From positions 1 to 6,147 of the forward strand of contig JAEYWB010000887.1 in the NCBI GenBank assembly GCA_023429275.1: a stretch of DNA of 6,147 nucleotides, read 5' to 3'. The translations under genes and the position numbers were made by a program. Below the pieces are notes generated by a model. That model saw nothing but the letters and a program-made list of their open reading frames with translations. It ran no database searches and had not been told where the DNA came from. Of this stretch, positions 4,137-6,147 are shown in pieces (position 1 is the stretch's first letter; every line of letters starts with the position of its first letter). Source of the DNA: Planctomycetota bacterium (GTDB lineage: Bacteria > Planctomycetota > Planctomycetia > Planctomycetales > Planctomycetaceae).

Positions 4137-6147
4137 TCACTTGACCCCGAGGCTCTTCACCAGGAATGCCCACTGGTCGGTCAGTTCCTCGATGATCTTC
4201 GCCGTGGGCTTTCCGGCGCCGTGGCCGGCGCGGGTCTCGATCCGGATCAGGATCGGAGCGTCGCCTCCCTGGGCTTCCTGGAGCCGGGCGGAGAACTTGA
4301 AGCTGTGGCCCGGGACGACGCGGTCGTCCGTGTCGGCCGTGGTCACCATCGTCGCGGGGTACTTCGTTCCCTTCTTGATGTTGTGATAGGGGGAGTACTT
4401 CAGGAGGGTCTTGAACTCCTCCGGATCGTCCGCCGAGCCGTAATCGTCGACCCAGTAGCGGCCCGCGGTGAACTGGTGGAAGCGGAGCATGTCCATCACG
4501 CCGACCGCCGGAAGGCAGGCTCCGAAGAGGTCCGGCCGTTGCGTCATACACGCTCCGACAAGCAGGCCGCCGTTGCTTCCCCCCTGGATCGCGAGCTTCG
4601 ACGGCTGCGTGTATTTCTCGGAGATCAGGAACTCGGCCGCGGCGATGAAATCGTCAAAAACATTCTGCTTCTTCAGCTTCGTCCCGGCCTGGTGCCAGTC
4701 TTTGCCGTACTCGCCCCCGCCCCGGAGGTTCGCAAGCGCGAAGACGCCCCCCATTTCCATCCAGGCGAGGCGGCTGATCGAGAAGCCCGGCGTGAGCGAG
4801 ATGTTGAACCCGCCATAGCCATAGAGAAGCGTCGGGTTCTCACCGTCGAGCTTCAGCCCCTTCTTGTGGGCGATGAAGATCGGAACGCGGGTGCCGTCCT
4901 TGCTCTTTGCGAAGACCTGCTTGACTTCATACTCCTCGGGGACGAAATCGACCTTGGCCCGGCGGAGCAGGGTGCTCTCACCCGTGATGACGTCGTAGCG
5001 GTACGTGCTCGGCGGCGTGGCAAAGCTGGAGAAGGTGTAGAACGTCTCGGTGTCGGTCCGCTTCCCTCCGAAGCCGGAGGCCGAGCCGATCCCCGGAAAC
5101 TCGACGTTCCGCACGAACTTGCCGTCCATCGAGTAGAGCGCCACCTGCGTCCTGGCGTCTTTCAACGATTCCAGGATGAACAGGTTGCCGACGAGGGTGA
5201 CGTCGGTCACCGCTTCCTTCCCCTCGGGAATGATCTCCTTCCAGTTCTTGCGGTCGGGGTTGCGGACATCGATGGCGATCACCCGCTTGAGCGGAGCGTC
5301 CAGGTCGGTCTTGAAATAGAAGACCGTCCCGTCGTTTCCGACGAACGAATACTCGTTCTCGAAGTTGTCGATCAGCGCGACCGGGGCGCCGTAAGGCTCC
5401 GTGAGGTCCTTGTAGAAGACGCGGTACCGGTCGTCGGTGCCGACCATTACGGTGATGATCAGCCAGCGGCCATCCTCCGAGACCTGGGAGAAGAACCCCC
5501 ACTTCGGCTCGTCCGGTCGCTCGTAGACCAGGACGTCTTCCGACTGCGGCCTGCCGATGCGGTGGTAGTAGACCTTCTGGTTGAGGTTCAGGTTCTGGAA
5601 CTCTTCACCATCTTTGGGTTCAGGGAACCGGGAATAGAAGAATCCCTGGCTATCAGCGGTCCAGGCGGGGGAGTTGAACTTGATCCACTGGAGTTCATCG
5701 GCGAGGACCTTGCCCGACTCGATGTCCATAACGTGCCAGATCCGCCAGTCCGAACCGCCGTCCTGGACGCCGTAGGCGAGGTAGCGGCCGTCATCGCTGA
5801 AGGACATCCCCTCGAGCGCGACGGTGCCATCCTTGGACCAGGAGTTCGGATCGATCAGGACCCTCGGCTCGGCCGTCAGCGAATCCTGGATATAGAGGAC
5901 GTCCTGGTTTTGAAGCCCGTCGTTCTTCTCGAAGAAGTACTTTCCTCCCACCTTGAACGGCGTCCCGAACTTCTCGAAGTCCCAGAGCTTTGTCAGCCGC
6001 TTGCGGATCGCCTCGCGCTGGGGGATCGATTCAAGATAGGCCTGGGTGTGCTTGTTCTCCTCCTCGACCCACGCGGCGACATCTTTCGAGGTCCGGACGT
6101 CGTCCTCCAGCCAGCGGTAGGGATCGGGCCGAACGCGACGTGCAGGT
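4137..6147 (-). CDS. Prolyl oligopeptidase (S9A serine peptidase), 5' end missing
   Basis: The enzyme cleaves short peptides after proline. The frame runs from the TGA at 4137-4139 past the right edge, with 669 visible residues; it opens with DPYRWLED, which lies near the N-terminus in this family, so only a few tens of residues are missing, possibly a signal peptide. The GTG at 5949-5951 is an internal valine, not a start. A seven-bladed beta-propeller occupies about visible residues 60-400, and the alpha/beta-hydrolase domain the rest. The catalytic triad is intact: Ser524 in GGSNGG (codon 4575-4577), Asp607 in DDRVVPGHS (4326-4328) and His642 in RAGHGAGKPTAK (4221-4223). Specificity residues equivalent to porcine Trp595 (in AGRYWVDDYG) and Arg643 (in DDRVV) are present, as are LLYGYGGFN and NLRGGGEYG. 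Expected activity is therefore that of EC 3.4.21.26. Export to the periplasm cannot be judged without the N-terminus. It appears separate from the lipoprotein unit, 284 nt away. Confidence 0.95.
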   Translation of the reverse strand, partial: PARRVRPDPYRWLEDDVRTSKDVAAWVEEENKHTQAYLESIPQREAIRKRLTKLWDFEKFGTPFKVGGKYFFEKNDGLQNQDVLYIQDSLTAEPRVLIDPNSWSKDGTVALEGMSFSDDGRYLAYGVQDGGSDWRIWHVMDIESGKVLADELQWIKFNSPAWTADSQGFFYSRFPEPKDGEEFQNLNLNQKVYYHRIGRPQSEDVLVYERPDEPKWGFFSQVSEDGRWLIITVMVGTDDRYRVFYKDLTEPYGAPVALIDNFENEYSFVGNDGTVFYFKTDLDAPLKRVIAIDVRNPDRKNWKEIIPEGKEAVTDVTLVGNLFILESLKDARTQVALYSMDGKFVRNVEFPGIGSASGFGGKRTDTETFYTFSSFATPPSTYRYDVITGESTLLRRAKVDFVPEEYEVKQVFAKSKDGTRVPIFIAHKKGLKLDGENPTLLYGYGGFNISLTPGFSISRLAWMEMGGVFALANLRGGGEYGKDWHQAGTKLKKQNVFDDFIAAAEFLISEKYTQPSKLAIQGGSNGGLLVGACMTQRPDLFGACLPAVGVMDMLRFHQFTAGRYWVDDYGSADDPEEFKTLLKYSPYHNIKKGTKYPATMVTTADTDDRVVPGHSFKFSARLQEAQGGDAPILIRIETRAGHGAGKPTAKIIEELTDQWAFLVKSLGVK

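Noticed and set aside
3907..4386. Open frame on the + strand starting in the AT-rich island
   Set aside because: It overlaps about 250 bases of the peptidase catalytic domain on the opposite strand, and its product matches nothing known to me.
4978..5502. Second - strand open frame inside the peptidase gene
   Set aside because: It is a frame-shifted shadow of the propeller domain; the peptidase frame is continuous there, so no frameshift is indicated.

Overview
The window most likely comes from a planctomycete chromosome. The strongest indicator is a DUF1559 prepilin-like protein next to a small transthyretin-fold lipoprotein, a pairing found in very large numbers in Planctomycetes. GC-rich coding sequence, a DUF4214-like tail on a PDZ protein and a secreted-type prolyl oligopeptidase fit the same picture. 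Taxonomy here is inferred from gene content only.

Layout, left to right. (1) Bases 1-947, + strand: the 3' part of a protein with a PDZ domain, a YbaY/YscW-like beta domain and two helical DUF4214-like repeats, followed by a clear intrinsic terminator (978-1011). (2) Bases 1012-1225: non-coding, with a long imperfect inverted repeat (1050-1151) whose arm differences are all G-U wobbles when read as + strand RNA. (3) Bases 1226-1777, + strand: a DUF2721 membrane protein. A stem-loop starts right after its stop and separates it from the convergent gene. (4) Bases 1856-2188, - strand: a 110-residue basic, Lys/Ala-rich protein of unknown function, with a recognisable promoter and a perfect 17-bp palindrome at the expected transcription start. 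(5) Bases 2398-3852, - strand: a two-gene unit, lipoprotein first and DUF1559 pseudopilin-like protein second, 81 nt apart, followed by a strong GC-rich hairpin (2316-2350). (6) Bases 3853-4136: non-coding, with an AT-rich island (about 39% GC over 3911-4010) that probably carries the lipoprotein promoter. (7) Bases 4137-6147, - strand: a prolyl oligopeptidase (S9A) with complete catalytic triad, whose 5' end lies beyond the right edge.

The genes do not form one pathway. The common theme is the cell envelope or exported proteins: the PDZ protein, the membrane DUF2721 protein, the lipoprotein/pseudopilin pair and possibly the peptidase. I see no defence system, mobile element with a transposase, CRISPR array, tRNA or rRNA. 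The points most worth a second look are non-coding: the wobble-compensated inverted repeat, the palindrome over the small basic gene's promoter, and the GC-rich hairpins downstream of genes that lack U-tracts.
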